Assembly: GCA_903918195.1 (NCBI GenBank)
Contig: CAIXDS010000121.1
Span: 1-49,128 of the forward strand
Source of the DNA: an uncultured Acetobacteraceae bacterium
Lineage (GTDB): Bacteria; Pseudomonadota; Alphaproteobacteria; Acetobacterales; Acetobacteraceae
Length of the DNA stretch: 49,128 bases
Direction of reading: 5' to 3'
Of this stretch, positions 22,876 to 32,190 are shown piece by piece. The translations under genes were made by a program, and so were the position numbers. Positions within the stretch are counted from its first letter, which is position 1. Every line of letters begins with the position of its first letter. The notes below the pieces were generated by a model. That model was not told where the DNA came from, did not search any database, and saw only the letters and a list, made by a program, of their open reading frames with translations.

Positions 22876-24650
22876 CGCAGCCGCACCCGATCCGGATCGG
22901 CACGCATAAGAAAGAGGTCGCCGCGGCGCTCCAGCGTGCCCTCGATCTCGACGCGCAACGCCGTCAACGCCCGCACCGCGGCGGCAACAGGACCGCCATC
23001 CGGCCCGGCCAGCAGCAGGAACCCCGTCCCCTCCACCGGGCCGGCGGTGACAAATACGGGCGGCACGCCGCCGGCCAGGCACAGCATCGCGCAGGCGCGG
23101 TGCGCCAGGCCGCTGCCCGGCCGCATGGCGCCGGTCTCGCACTTGCCGTCGCAGATTTCGCCCACCAGCCGCCAGCGGCCGAACGGCACCGGCGCGGGCA
23201 CGATGGCCGGGCCGTCCACCGGAGCAACGTCGTCAACCTGCAGCATGTCCAGCGTGCCGCGGCGGATCATCACGCCGGTGGCCGCGACGCGCCGCCCGTC
23301 CAGCGCCGGATCGAGTTCCACCCCGGATTTGCCCAGGCCGACCAGCATGAGCGTGTGGCCGGACGGCAGATACAGCAGCGGATAGGGGTGGGCGGTGACG
23401 GTGCCGACGACATGCTGCTCGCCAGCGTCCCAATTGAAGGCGCCGCTGCCCGGGTCATCGGCGGCCCGGCCCAGCACCAGCCCGAGCGCGCCAAAGCCCA
23501 GCGGCACGCCCAGCACCAACGCCCCCAGCAGCACGCGCAGCGCCCGCGGCGGGGCGGCGGCCCAGCCGATGAAGAAATCGTCCGGCGCGGGCGTGGCCGG
23601 AACCGCGACCGGCAGCGGGTCCACGCGCGTGCCCGGCGGGTTCGGCCGCGGGTCCAGTTCCAGCGTCTCGCCGCGCAGGCGAAGCCGGTAGGTGGCCAGT
23701 TTTTCGCTGAACGGCGGCGGCGCGCAGCCATCCTCCAGCCGGTACTGAAACCCGTGCCAGGGGCAGGTGATGCAGCCATCGACCACCCGCCCCTCGCCGA
23801 GCGGGCCGTTCTGGTGGGCGCAGAGATTGCTGACCGCGGACAGACGCCCAAGGTGGCGGAAGATCGCGACCGGCTCGCCCCCGGGCGGATGCACCACGAT
23901 GGCGCCGCCCTCGGGCACGGCGGCGGCGGGGCCGGCCGACACCCAGGGGGTTTGCGTGCCCGGCGCTGCCTGCGCGGCGTCGCGGCGGCGTTCCTGGTGG
24001 GCGGCGGCGAGATGCAGCACGATCAGGCTGCCCAGCCCGGCCGCCAGCACCATCGCCAGCGTGGGGTCGGCAGTGGCACGGAGGGCGCCGAGGACGACAT
24101 GCAGCACGGCGGCGGCGTAGGCGCCATACACCGTCATGTGGATCGCCTTCCACACCGGCGGGGTGAGGAAGCCGAGCCAGAAATCGTGGCTGGTGGCGGC
24201 CAGCACGACAAGCACACCGAAGGCAAGCACGCCGAACGGAATGAACGGAATGCCATGCAGGGTGAAAAAACCCGGATCGCTGGCCAGCATGGCCTCGACC
24301 GGCGGAACCGAGCTGTAGGCGAAATACCAGTCCAGCACGGCCTGCACATGCGCCGCCGCAATCACGCAGGTCAGCACGCCGAGATGGCGGCGGTTGTACA
24401 GCAGCGGCAGAAAACGCGGATCGAGCCGCGTCAGCGGGCCGATACCGAGGACAAAGGTGAGCAGCAGGAACGCGCAGCTGCCATAGGCGCGCATCAGCAC
24501 GGTGTTGTCGTCGGGCGGCAGCGACAGGCTCTGCAGCAGCGGCGCCAGGCGCACATAGGCGAGCAGATAGGCCGCCACCGACGCTGCGGCCACGGCGTCG
24601 ATGACCAGCTTGCTGCGATTCCAGCCGACCGGGACCAAGCGAGCGCTCAT
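22872..24650 (-). CDS. Ferric-reductase-like membrane protein with a Rieske domain and a Cys-rich C-terminal domain
   Basis: 592 residues. The N-terminal half has about six membrane helices (residues 13-215) with His89/His101 and His171/His184, the paired spacing of b-haem ligands in ferric reductase-like domains. A Rieske domain follows (about 235-335): C277-x-H279 and C296-x2-H299, with an extra C293. A further helix (about 371-394) leads to an exposed region with an OB-like segment (410-480) and a final domain with C500, C504, C520 and C524 (DGKCETGAMRPGSG, HRACAMLCLAGGVPP). It likely passes electrons across the membrane; the substrate is unknown. It overlaps genes on both sides by four bases. 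Confidence 0.8.
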   Translation of the reverse strand: MSARLVPVGWNRSKLVIDAVAAASVAAYLLAYVRLAPLLQSLSLPPDDNTVLMRAYGSCAFLLLTFVLGIGPLTRLDPRFLPLLYNRRHLGVLTCVIAAAHVQAVLDWYFAYSSVPPVEAMLASDPGFFTLHGIPFIPFGVLAFGVLVVLAATSHDFWLGFLTPPVWKAIHMTVYGAYAAAVLHVVLGALRATADPTLAMVLAAGLGSLIVLHLAAAHQERRRDAAQAAPGTQTPWVSAGPAAAVPEGGAIVVHPPGGEPVAIFRHLGRLSAVSNLCAHQNGPLGEGRVVDGCITCPWHGFQYRLEDGCAPPPFSEKLATYRLRLRGETLELDPRPNPPGTRVDPLPVAVPATPAPDDFFIGWAAAPPRALRVLLGALVLGVPLGFGALGLVLGRAADDPGSGAFNWDAGEQHVVGTVTAHPYPLLYLPSGHTLMLVGLGKSGVELDPALDGRRVAATGVMIRRGTLDMLQVDDVAPVDGPAIVPAPVPFGRWRLVGEICDGKCETGAMRPGSGLAHRACAMLCLAGGVPPVFVTAGPVEGTGFLLLAGPDGGPVAAAVRALTALRVEIEGTLERRGDLFLMRADPDRVRLR

Positions 24651-24787
24651 GGCGGCGCCAGCCGCACCGGGGCGGCCTCGGTCGGGCCGTTCTGGCGCAG
24701 GGCGAGCGCGCCTAGCACCAGCAGCGGCAGCACCGCCGCCAGCACCAGCCAGATGCGGCGATGCGCCGCGCGGTGGCAGCGGCGCAT
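24647..24787 (-). CDS. Very small single-pass membrane protein
   Basis: 46 residues. A basic N-terminus (MRRCHRAAHRR) precedes one helix, IWLVLAAVLPLLVLGALAL, and a short Pro-rich tail, so the topology should be N-terminus inside. The ATG overlaps the stop of the 80-residue gene, and its own stop overlaps the Rieske/ferric-reductase start (ATGA). That double coupling is the main evidence that it is real. No family is recognised; a small subunit of the redox complex is a reasonable guess. Confidence 0.6.
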   Translation of the reverse strand: MRRCHRAAHRRIWLVLAAVLPLLVLGALALRQNGPTEAAPVRLAPP

Positions 24788-25029
24788 CACGGCTGCCGGC
24801 GCATCAGGGCCGCCCAGCGCCACAGCACCAGCGGCCAGAGCAGCACGATGCCGGGCAGCAGCAGCGGCCGCACCGCATAGGCCCCGCGCGCCGCCGGCTC
24901 GACGCGCTCGATGCCGCCGCCGGCCAGGAAGGCGACCGCGACCGCCGCCCCCACCCCGCCCCATCCCCAGGCGAGCAGGACAAGGACATGCGCGACCGCG
25001 CCGGCGGGACCGAGATCAACCACGCCCAT
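24787..25029 (-). CDS. Small two-helix membrane protein in the redox operon
   Basis: 80 residues with helices at about 10-36 (AVAHVLVLLAWGWGGVGAAV and on) and 52-72 (VRPLLLPGIVLLWPLVLWRW), ending WAALMRRQP. The C-terminal helix with LLLPGIVLLWP resembles the small accessory proteins seen beside such operons, but I cannot name a family. It starts one base after the patatin stop and is overlapped by the next gene, so it belongs to the same transcription unit. Confidence 0.65.
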   Translation of the reverse strand: MGVVDLGPAGAVAHVLVLLAWGWGGVGAAVAVAFLAGGGIERVEPAARGAYAVRPLLLPGIVLLWPLVLWRWAALMRRQP

Positions 25030-25030
25030 C

Positions 25031-26176
25031 TCAGCCGCCGGGCGGCCGCAGCACGTCGAAGGTGCGCACCGCGACCTCCGGCGGCGCCGGCTCCAGCCAG
25101 GGCGCGGCGGCGAGCGATGCCTCGGCGTCGCTCAGCCCCTGCTCCCAGCGGGCGACCATGGTGGCGCGGGCGAACTCGATGTCCTTGAGCGGGCCTTGCG
25201 GATCGCGGGCGCGGTAGATCAGTTCGACGATGTCCATCCGGGCCTGGCAGGCGGCGGCGCGCAGGGCCTGCAGATCGGGCCCATCGGCGACGTCAGGCGG
25301 CAGACGGGCGAGCAGGCGAAAGACGTGGCAGCGCAGCTCGTGCATTTTGCTGAAGGAATCGACCCCCATGCGGGTGCGGCTGGAATAGACGATGTCCTTG
25401 CGCCGCTCCTCCACCGCTTCGAGGTTGTCGGGCAAGGCGCCGCGGGCGGGAAACAGATCCACCTGGAAGGCCAGCATGCTGTGCCGCGGTGTGCTGTCCA
25501 GCACGTATTGCAGCGGGGTGTTGGAGACCAGGCCGCCGTCCCAGTAGCATTCCCCATCGACCTCCACCGCCGGGAAGCCGGGCGGCAGGGCGCCACTGGC
25601 CATGATGTGCTCCGGGCCGATCTTCTGCCGCGCCGTATCGAAATAGGCGAAATTGCCGGTCTGCACGTTCACCGCACCGACGCTGAGCCGCACCGGGCCG
25701 GCATTGATGCGGTCGAAATCGACCAGCCGTTCCAGCGTCGCGCGCAGCCCGGTGGTGTCGTAGTAGCTGGTGGGCGCCTGGCCGGTGCGCCAGAACTGCA
25801 GCAGGTTGGGGCGGAAGAAGCCGGGCTGGCCGAACAGCACCGCGGCCAGCGCCCCGCTCTCGCGCATGGCCTGCTGCCAGGGCGGAAAGGGCAGGTCGGG
25901 CCAGGCGGCGGAGGGTGCGGAGATCTGCTCCCAGAAGCTGCGCAGCCGCGCCACCCGGTCCTGCGGCGCATTGCCGGCGATGATGGCGGCGTTGATCGCG
26001 CCAATGGACATGCCGGCGACCCAATCGGGGGCATAGCCGCGCCCGGCCAGCGCCTCGTAGACGCCGGCCTGGTAGGAGCCGAGCGCACCGCCGCCCTGCA
26101 GCACGAGCGCGATCCGCCGGGTTTCGCGGCGCGGCGACCCCGGCGGGCCGGGGGGATCGGTCAGCGTGACGGACAT
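25031..26176 (-). CDS. Patatin-like phospholipase family protein (DUF3734 type)
   Basis: 381 residues. The oxyanion loop is LQGGGALGSYQAGVYEAL (about 26-43), the nucleophile motif G-M-S-I-G follows near residue 56, and the dyad Asp is in the DGG motif of CYWDGGLVSNTPLQYVLD near 217. These define a patatin Ser-Asp lipase. The C-terminal third (VYSSRTRMGVDSF to the end) matches the DUF3734 extension. The ATG at 26176 is supported by AGGAGG seven bases upstream. It heads the operon containing the small membrane proteins and the Rieske/ferric-reductase protein. It may act on membrane lipids or polyhydroxyalkanoate. Confidence 0.9.
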   Translation of the reverse strand: MSVTLTDPPGPPGSPRRETRRIALVLQGGGALGSYQAGVYEALAGRGYAPDWVAGMSIGAINAAIIAGNAPQDRVARLRSFWEQISAPSAAWPDLPFPPWQQAMRESGALAAVLFGQPGFFRPNLLQFWRTGQAPTSYYDTTGLRATLERLVDFDRINAGPVRLSVGAVNVQTGNFAYFDTARQKIGPEHIMASGALPPGFPAVEVDGECYWDGGLVSNTPLQYVLDSTPRHSMLAFQVDLFPARGALPDNLEAVEERRKDIVYSSRTRMGVDSFSKMHELRCHVFRLLARLPPDVADGPDLQALRAAACQARMDIVELIYRARDPQGPLKDIEFARATMVARWEQGLSDAEASLAAAPWLEPAPPEVAVRTFDVLRPPGG

Positions 26177-26240
26177 CTTGGTTCCTCCTTTAGCTGCCGG
26201 CGGTGGCCGCGAGATTGGCCCGTTGCGCGGGCGGATGCCA

Positions 26241-27053
26241 CTACCGCTGCGACAAGGCACCCTGTTCGCCGATCCGGGCGGCTTCCAACGACGGCGTCGA
26301 GGGATGCCAGGTCAGCGCCCTGAAATCGAAATTGCCTTCGATCGTCGGCTTGACGACCCGGAAATAGGGCGAGACGTCGAAGTCGCGCGGGGCATATAGC
26401 GAGTGGTGGCGGATATGCAGCACCTCGGCGACGCAATCCGGACACTCGGGCGTTGCCGCCGGCCGGAGTTCCACCAGGGGCAGCACGGGATAGCCAATCG
26501 TTTGAAACGCCTGCGCGATCAGCGTCGAGCAGATCGCCCGGGTGGGATCGCCGCTGCCCAGCGCGATCATCCGCCGGCGAAGCCGGGTCGGGACCGGCGG
26601 GAGCGGCAGCAGGTAGCGCGCCAGATCGATAACGTTGCGCATGTCATACTGATGGCCGATCCGCCCCATCGTGTAGCCGGTGACGACACGGGTCTCGGCC
26701 TCGGTGAGCCCGACGGGGCGGCAGATGCGGGTGTGAAGCCCGTCGAACTCCTCGATCCCGACGCTGCGCACGCCATACACCAGATCGGCCTCGACGAAGC
26801 AGTGATGCTCGGCCGCCAGCCGCCCCGCGCCGTGCGCGCCGACATAGAGCGCGGCATGCGACCAGGTGGACTGGGTCAGATACTTGACCGCGGTGCTGAT
26901 CCGCGTGTTGCCTTCCACCAGCAGCACGTCCGCCGGCTGCAGGCAGGCCAGCAGGGACGCGCGCGAGGTGGGCCGGCTGGCACCATGGACGTGGTGCGCC
27001 TCGGCGAGAAACCGGGCCAGGCGGCGGCCAAGCATTTCCGTGAATGCGTTCAT
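26241..27053 (-). CDS. YiiX/YebB-like permuted papain-fold (NlpC/P60 superfamily) protein
   Basis: 270 residues. The catalytic His lies early, in STWSHAALYVGAHGAGR (about residue 67), and the Cys late, in TRAICSTLIAQAFQTIGYPV (about 175), the permuted order of the YiiX-type NlpC/P60 proteins. LQPADVLLVEGNTRISTAVK before it is also typical. Members act as amidases or thioesterases on lipids or peptidoglycan. No signal peptide is visible. It is separated from the patatin gene by 64 bases in the same direction and could share its promoter. Confidence 0.8.
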   Translation of the reverse strand: MNAFTEMLGRRLARFLAEAHHVHGASRPTSRASLLACLQPADVLLVEGNTRISTAVKYLTQSTWSHAALYVGAHGAGRLAAEHHCFVEADLVYGVRSVGIEEFDGLHTRICRPVGLTEAETRVVTGYTMGRIGHQYDMRNVIDLARYLLPLPPVPTRLRRRMIALGSGDPTRAICSTLIAQAFQTIGYPVLPLVELRPAATPECPDCVAEVLHIRHHSLYAPRDFDVSPYFRVVKPTIEGNFDFRALTWHPSTPSLEAARIGEQGALSQR

Positions 27054-27291
27054 CGCACGTTATGGACGTCCTCTGCACGCGGCCGCGCCGGCGGCCGGTG
27101 GTTACCAAGACCATACTGACAGCGATGGCTGCGAAACCGGCCGCAGGTCGATATCCTGGTGCCGCCGCCGCTGCCGGCGAGGAAGCAAATGGTCACGCTC
27201 GCGCACAGTGGCAATGAAGATACGGCGTCACGTCCTGCTTGCACCTGCGGAGCCCCTTGCCAGAGCCGATCGCTGCCCGGAGACTCGCCGC

Positions 27292-27909
27292 ATGACCCTG
27301 TTCCTGCTCACCCTCAAGGCGGCCGGGCTTGGCCTGGCCATCGCCGCGCCGGTCGGGCCGATGTGCCTGCTGTGCATGCGGCGCACCCTCACGCTCGGCT
27401 GGCGCCAGGGTTTGGCGACCGGCCTCGGCATCGCCACCGGCGACGGTATCTATGCCGCGGTCGCGGCGCTCGGGCTGGCCGGAATATCATCGTTCCTGCT
27501 GGCGTTTGAGCGGCCGTTGCACATCGCCGCCGGGCTGTTCCTGGTCTGGCTCGGGGTGGCCACCCTGCGCGCGCGCACCGAGGCCCGGCCGGCGGAGGGC
27601 GGACGGCGTGCATCCTGGCCGGCGGCATTTGCCGGTGCGGTGCTGCTGACGCTGACCAACCCGCCCACGATCATCCTGTTCGCCGCCATTTTCACCGCCC
27701 TCGCCCCGGCTTCGGGCTTCGATGGCGCTATCGCGGCGGCGACGGTGGGCGGCGTGTTCGCCGGGTCGCTGCTGTGGTGGTGCGGCATCGTCGGCGGGGT
27801 GACGCTGTTTCGCCGCGCCCTGGGACCCCGCTCGCGGCGCTGGATCGACCGCACGGCGGGGCTGGCGCTCGCCGCGTTCGGGATGGTGGAGCTGCGCCGG
27901 GGATTTTAG
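27292..27909 (+). CDS. LysE family amino acid exporter
   Basis: 205 residues, six predicted membrane helices. The N-terminal FLLTLKAAGLGLAIAAPVGP ending in PVGP, then MCLLCMRRTLTLGWRQGLAT and GLGIATGDGIYAAVAALGLA, is the signature of the LysE/RhtB superfamily, which exports amino acids or homologues. The second half has LTLTNPPTIILFAAIFTALA. The ATG at 27292 has GGAG about ten bases upstream; the longer frame has no homology. The specific substrate cannot be read. It diverges from the YiiX-like gene across 238 bases in which I see no gene. Confidence 0.9.
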   Translation: MTLFLLTLKAAGLGLAIAAPVGPMCLLCMRRTLTLGWRQGLATGLGIATGDGIYAAVAALGLAGISSFLLAFERPLHIAAGLFLVWLGVATLRARTEARPAEGGRRASWPAAFAGAVLLTLTNPPTIILFAAIFTALAPASGFDGAIAAATVGGVFAGSLLWWCGIVGGVTLFRRALGPRSRRWIDRTAGLALAAFGMVELRRGF

Positions 27910-27954
27910 CGCACCATCATCCGACCCGGCGGGGTTGCCCGTCGGACAGACCGG

Positions 27955-29364
27955 TCACGGCTTGGGTCTTTCCGGGGCGGCGGCTGGTATGAAGCGCGAC
28001 ATCAGGAAGTCCAGCGTGTTGCGCTGGCCGAGGTGGATATCCGCGTTCACCGGCATGCCCGGCAAGATCCGCACCCCCTCCGGCAGGTCGTGCAGCCGCA
28101 CCTCGTCGATCGACATCCGCGCCCGGAAGAACATCACCCCGGCCGGCTCCTGCGACTGCTTCACCAGCTCGCTTTTCGACGGCGCCGCCGTCGGGTCCTT
28201 GAAGCTGTCGGGGCTCACCGACCGCACCGTGCCGATCGCCCCGCCATGCAGCGCATAGGGAAACGTCTCGAACTTGATCGTCACCGGGTCGCCCACACGC
28301 ACGAACCCCACGTCGCGGCCGTCCACCACCGCCTCAATCTGCAGCGGCGCATCCAGCGGCACCAGCTCCACGAACTCATCGCCGGACCCCATCACCGTGC
28401 CGACGCTCACCGGCGCCACCCGCAGCACGATCGCATCCCGCTCCGCGCGCAACTGCACCAGCTTGTGCCGCAGCAGCGCCTTGTTCAGCTGCTCGCGAGC
28501 ATCCGACAGCAGGCGCCCCTGGTCGGTCAGCTTGGCCGATATATCCACGGCCGTCTGCTGCAGGTAGTCGTTGCGCTGGGCAACCAGCCCATCCATCTCT
28601 CTGCGCGCCGTCATCACCTGCGACCTGGCCGACGCCAGCTGCGCTTCCGCATTCAATCGCGTATCGGTCGCCTGCAGACGATCAAACTGGCTGCCCACCT
28701 GAAGCCGCTCCAGCTCGCGCCGCTTCGCTTCCACCTCGGTTGCCAGCTTCAGCCGCTCGGTCAACGTCGCCACGTCGGCGACCGCCTGCGCCAGCTTCAC
28801 CCGGGCCGACTCGATCTGCTGCGCATAGGACTCGAGCTTGAAGGTGCGCTCGCCGTGCCGTTGGACGTACAATAACTCCTGTAACTGCCCCGCCGGGCTG
28901 CCGTCCGACAGGTAGGGTCGGTCCTGCGTCTCCGCCGTCAGCCGGTCCACCTCGGCTTTCAGGCTGGCCACCTGGGACTTCAGCGCCCCCATATCCGCCC
29001 GCGCGAAGGTCGGATCGAGTTCGGCCAGCACATCACCGGCGTGCACCAGCTGGCCTTCCTTCACTTTGATCGCCAGGACCAGCGCCGTTTCCAGCGGCTG
29101 CACGATCAAATTGCCGGAGGTCGCCGTGACCTTGCCCGCCGTGAACACCACCCGGTCGATCGGCACCAGCACCATTGCCGCCAGCGCGACCGCGAATGCG
29201 GCTGCGATCAGCCACGTGATGGCGTGCGACGCCGGCGGCACCTCGCGCGCAATCAGCGCCGCCGTCGGCGACTGGTACTCCAGCAGCACCTGCGGCGCCG
29301 CCGCGTCGCGGGAGACCGCCACCGCCCGCCCGGCCGATTTCACCCGCACCGGAAGACTGTTCAT
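27955..29364 (-). CDS. HlyD family type I secretion membrane fusion protein
   Basis: 469 residues. One N-terminal membrane helix (about residues 46-66, TWLIAAAFAVALAAMVLVPI) is followed by the first half of the lipoyl/barrel region (GKVTATSGNLIVQPLETALV, VKEGQLVHAGDVLAELDPTF), a long alpha-helical hairpin (about 125-310) with heptad-like Leu/Ala spacing, and the returning barrel with DFVxxGDPVTIKFETFPYALHG-type motifs and MSIDEVRLHDLPEGVRILPG. This is the periplasmic adaptor linking the inner-membrane ABC protein to an outer-membrane TolC channel; no tolC gene lies here. It starts 13 bases after the ABC gene stop. Confidence 0.93.
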   Translation of the reverse strand: MNSLPVRVKSAGRAVAVSRDAAAPQVLLEYQSPTAALIAREVPPASHAITWLIAAAFAVALAAMVLVPIDRVVFTAGKVTATSGNLIVQPLETALVLAIKVKEGQLVHAGDVLAELDPTFARADMGALKSQVASLKAEVDRLTAETQDRPYLSDGSPAGQLQELLYVQRHGERTFKLESYAQQIESARVKLAQAVADVATLTERLKLATEVEAKRRELERLQVGSQFDRLQATDTRLNAEAQLASARSQVMTARREMDGLVAQRNDYLQQTAVDISAKLTDQGRLLSDAREQLNKALLRHKLVQLRAERDAIVLRVAPVSVGTVMGSGDEFVELVPLDAPLQIEAVVDGRDVGFVRVGDPVTIKFETFPYALHGGAIGTVRSVSPDSFKDPTAAPSKSELVKQSQEPAGVMFFRARMSIDEVRLHDLPEGVRILPGMPVNADIHLGQRNTLDFLMSRFIPAAAPERPKP

Positions 29365-29377
29365 GCCCGCACCCTTC

Positions 29378-31609
29378 TCAATGACCCTGGGCCAACACCG
29401 GCGCCGGCGCCCGCGAGCTTTCCATGTAGCGCGTTTGCTGCAGCCACAACTGCCGGTACACCGAGCAGCGGTCCACCAGTTCGCGGTGCGGACCAGCATC
29501 CATCACGCGGCCGCGGTCCAGCACGATGATCTGGTCCATCTCGGTCAGCGACGACAGCCGGTGCGACACCACCACCATTGTCCGGCCCTGCGCAATCCGC
29601 TCAATGTTCGCATTCACCAGCGCCTCGCTCTCCGGGTCCAGCGCCGACGTCGCCTCGTCCAGGATCAGAATCCGCGGGTCGTGGATCAGCGCCCGCGCGA
29701 TCGCCAGCCGCTGACGTTGCCCGCCGGAGAGGTTGGGGGAGCCTTCCTCGACGACGGTTTCGTAGCCGTCCGGCAGGCGCTCGATGAATTCCTCGGCGCC
29801 GGCCAGGCGGGCGGCACGCACCGCATCGGCCAGGGTAAGGCCGGGCCGGCCGGCGATGATGTTTTCGTGGATGCTGCCGCGGAACAAGAAATTGTCCTGC
29901 AGCACCACGCCGAACTGGCTGCGCAGGTATTCGAGGTTGATGCCGCGGATTTCGTTGCCATCGATCTCGATGGTCCCCTCGTAGCCGGTGGCGAAGCCCT
30001 GGAGCAGACGGGTGACGGTAGACTTGCCAGATCCCGAGCGCCCCACCAGCCCGACCGAACTGCCGGCCGGAATGAAGAAGGACGCCCCTTCAAGGGCGAG
30101 CGCACGGGTGCCGGGATAACCGTAATCAACCTTGTCGAAGCGAATCGCCCCATCGATCTCGGGCTGCGTGCCGAGGTTCGGGGCCGCCACTTCCTGGCGG
30201 TTGTCCACCACGTCGGAGGCGATCGCGATGGCGCCACGCACTTCTTCCAGATCCTCGATCAGGCGGGCCATGTTGGCCAGCGGCGATGCCAGCCGGCCGC
30301 CGAGCATCATGAAGGCGAACAGTACACCGAGTTTGCCGCGGCCTTCGATCAGCGCCATCAACGCGCCGACCATCAGCACACCACGGCTCATGAACGATTC
30401 GATGATGCCGGCCAGCGTCTCCGGCCAGTTGCTGATGTAGCCGAGGCGTTCTTTGGCTTCGGCGGATTCCGCCGTCACCTTGTCGAAAATTTCCCGTTGC
30501 TGGCGCTCCAGCGACAGCGACTTGACGGTACGGATGCCATGCACCGTCTCCAGCAGGACGGTGGAACGCTGGATCTCGGCCCCCATCCAACGTCCGTAGG
30601 CACGGCGCACCGGACCAAGGAAGGCCAGGATCACGGTGCCGCACACCCCGGCGCAGGCGATGATCAGCCAGGTGAGCGTGGCATCCAGAAAGAACAGCAC
30701 CGGCAGCATCACGAACACCGTCACCAGGTCGAGCATGGTGGTCAGCAGCTTGCCGGTGAGGAACGTGCGAACGAGTTGGATCTGGTTGACCTGGTACATA
30801 ATCGCGCCGGTCTGTCGCCGCTCGAAGAAATCGAGCGGCAGACCGAGCACGCGGCCGAACACCATAACGTTGAGCTTGGCGTCAACCCGCGTCGCCAGCG
30901 TGTTAATTATGCGGCGGCGCGCATAGTTCAGCAGCGTCTCCCACACGATCGTGAGCAGGAGAAAAGCCGTGATGACGTTCAGGGTGGACATGTTACGATA
31001 GGTCATCACCCGGTCGAGCACGACCATGATAACCATCGCCGGCAGCAGGGCCAGGAAGCTGAGCACCAGCGAGGCGAGCAGCACGTCGCGCATCAGCCGC
31101 CCCTCAGCCATCACGAGGCGGAACAGGAAGCCCAGCCCGAGGCGGGAATCCTCGGAGCGGGTGACGCGCGGGCTGATCAGCAGCACCTCACCCGACCAAA
31201 CCTGACGTAGCCGCAGCTCGTCGACCGGCACGCCGTCCTGTTCGCGGGGGATGGAGGGGTCGCGCAGCCAGACGATGTTGCGGGTCGGGTCGGCCCCGAT
31301 CATCAGCGCGGCGCCGCCATTGTCGAGCAGCAGCACCACGGGGCTGCCGTCGCGCCGCTTGATCAGGTGGCGCCAGCTCAGCCGCGCCGACCTCGCCTTC
31401 AACCCACCGGCGCGGGCCCATGCCAGCAGGTCCTGGCTCGCCGGGGCGGCGCCTTCGGCCGGGCGGAGCGTGGCCGGATCGAGTTGGATGCCGTGGTACT
31501 GGGCGGCGGCGGACACGGCCATCACGCGGACGACATGAGGGTCGGTGGCCGCCGCATGGGGACTGGCCTGGCTGGTGCCGCGCTGCGCCTGGTCGTGCGA
31601 CTGGGTCAA
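29378..31609 (-). CDS. Type I secretion ABC transporter, HlyB-like (inactive C39-like N-domain)
   Basis: 743 residues from a TTG at 31609, which has AGAGGA eight bases upstream; a longer frame exists to 31711. The N-terminal domain (about 20-150) is peptidase C39-like: VMAVSAAAQYHGIQLDPATL aligns with the AQYH region of HlyB, but the catalytic Cys is absent, so it should not cleave double-glycine leaders. Six membrane helices follow (about 170-450), then the ATPase with Walker A GRSGSGKST, signature NLSGGQRQRLAIARAL and Walker B ILILDEATSALD. It pairs with the HlyD gene. No RTX-type substrate gene is in the window. Confidence 0.92.
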   Translation of the reverse strand: MTQSHDQAQRGTSQASPHAAATDPHVVRVMAVSAAAQYHGIQLDPATLRPAEGAAPASQDLLAWARAGGLKARSARLSWRHLIKRRDGSPVVLLLDNGGAALMIGADPTRNIVWLRDPSIPREQDGVPVDELRLRQVWSGEVLLISPRVTRSEDSRLGLGFLFRLVMAEGRLMRDVLLASLVLSFLALLPAMVIMVVLDRVMTYRNMSTLNVITAFLLLTIVWETLLNYARRRIINTLATRVDAKLNVMVFGRVLGLPLDFFERRQTGAIMYQVNQIQLVRTFLTGKLLTTMLDLVTVFVMLPVLFFLDATLTWLIIACAGVCGTVILAFLGPVRRAYGRWMGAEIQRSTVLLETVHGIRTVKSLSLERQQREIFDKVTAESAEAKERLGYISNWPETLAGIIESFMSRGVLMVGALMALIEGRGKLGVLFAFMMLGGRLASPLANMARLIEDLEEVRGAIAIASDVVDNRQEVAAPNLGTQPEIDGAIRFDKVDYGYPGTRALALEGASFFIPAGSSVGLVGRSGSGKSTVTRLLQGFATGYEGTIEIDGNEIRGINLEYLRSQFGVVLQDNFLFRGSIHENIIAGRPGLTLADAVRAARLAGAEEFIERLPDGYETVVEEGSPNLSGGQRQRLAIARALIHDPRILILDEATSALDPESEALVNANIERIAQGRTMVVVSHRLSSLTEMDQIIVLDRGRVMDAGPHRELVDRCSVYRQLWLQQTRYMESSRAPAPVLAQGH

Positions 31610-32190
31610 ATGCCTGGTCCTCTGGCCACGAGTGGGAGCGGGACACAGAATCGCCGCCCGGATGGTTGCGTCCGCCGTACGGCCCTGCCTGGCCCCGAGC
31701 CTGGGCGGCACCGATGACGGTTCACGCCGCCCCCCAGCGCCGGCGGCGGCCTATAGCACAGGCGGCTGCGACCGATGACGGAAAAACGTAACGGGAACTG
31801 GTAAGCGGCGCGTGAATGCGGACGTTGCATAAGGCGGCACCGTCGCTGAAACTGGCTGCGCCTGCAACTTCCGCGAGCCCGCACGGCGGATGTCTGGGGA
31901 CCGGCGCGCAACCATCTGGGCGCATTCCACGAGGCCATCTCCAAGCGGGTCGCGATGGCGACTGGCGAGCAAGGGGACCGGGTTTGCTATCGCGATCGCA
32001 ACCGCCTGCAGATCGCGACTTTCTGGCGGAAGGATTTGGTTGCTGTTCTGCAGTATTCTCGTGTTCCTGTAGCAATCATTTGTCCCACTGACCTGCAAAG
32101 CCCTGAATGCGGCCGCGTGACGGAATGATGAGCGTGACGGAATGATGCCGGGCGCGTATCCCGAAACGGGATTGTATCGCGCTTATTATC
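31610..32190. other. Gene-poor intergenic region
   Basis: About 580 bases between the start of the HlyB-like gene and the end of the ECF sigma gene. Frames here are short and unlike any family. The only clear structure is a direct repeat GCGTGACGGAATGATG at 32115-32130 and 32132-32147. Promoters for the secretion genes must lie here, but no convincing one stands out. Confidence 0.5.
32115..32147. repeat. Tandem 16-base direct repeat
   Basis: GCGTGACGGAATGATG occurs twice with one base between copies. It is located downstream of the ECF sigma gene and upstream of the secretion operon. It could be a regulator site or slippage; nothing else supports either. Confidence 0.5.

Noticed and set aside
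29378..31609. ABC transporter considered as the C39 peptidase exporter of the GG peptide
   Set aside because: The catalytic Cys of the C39 domain is absent and the sequence around AQYHGIQLDP matches the HlyB type.
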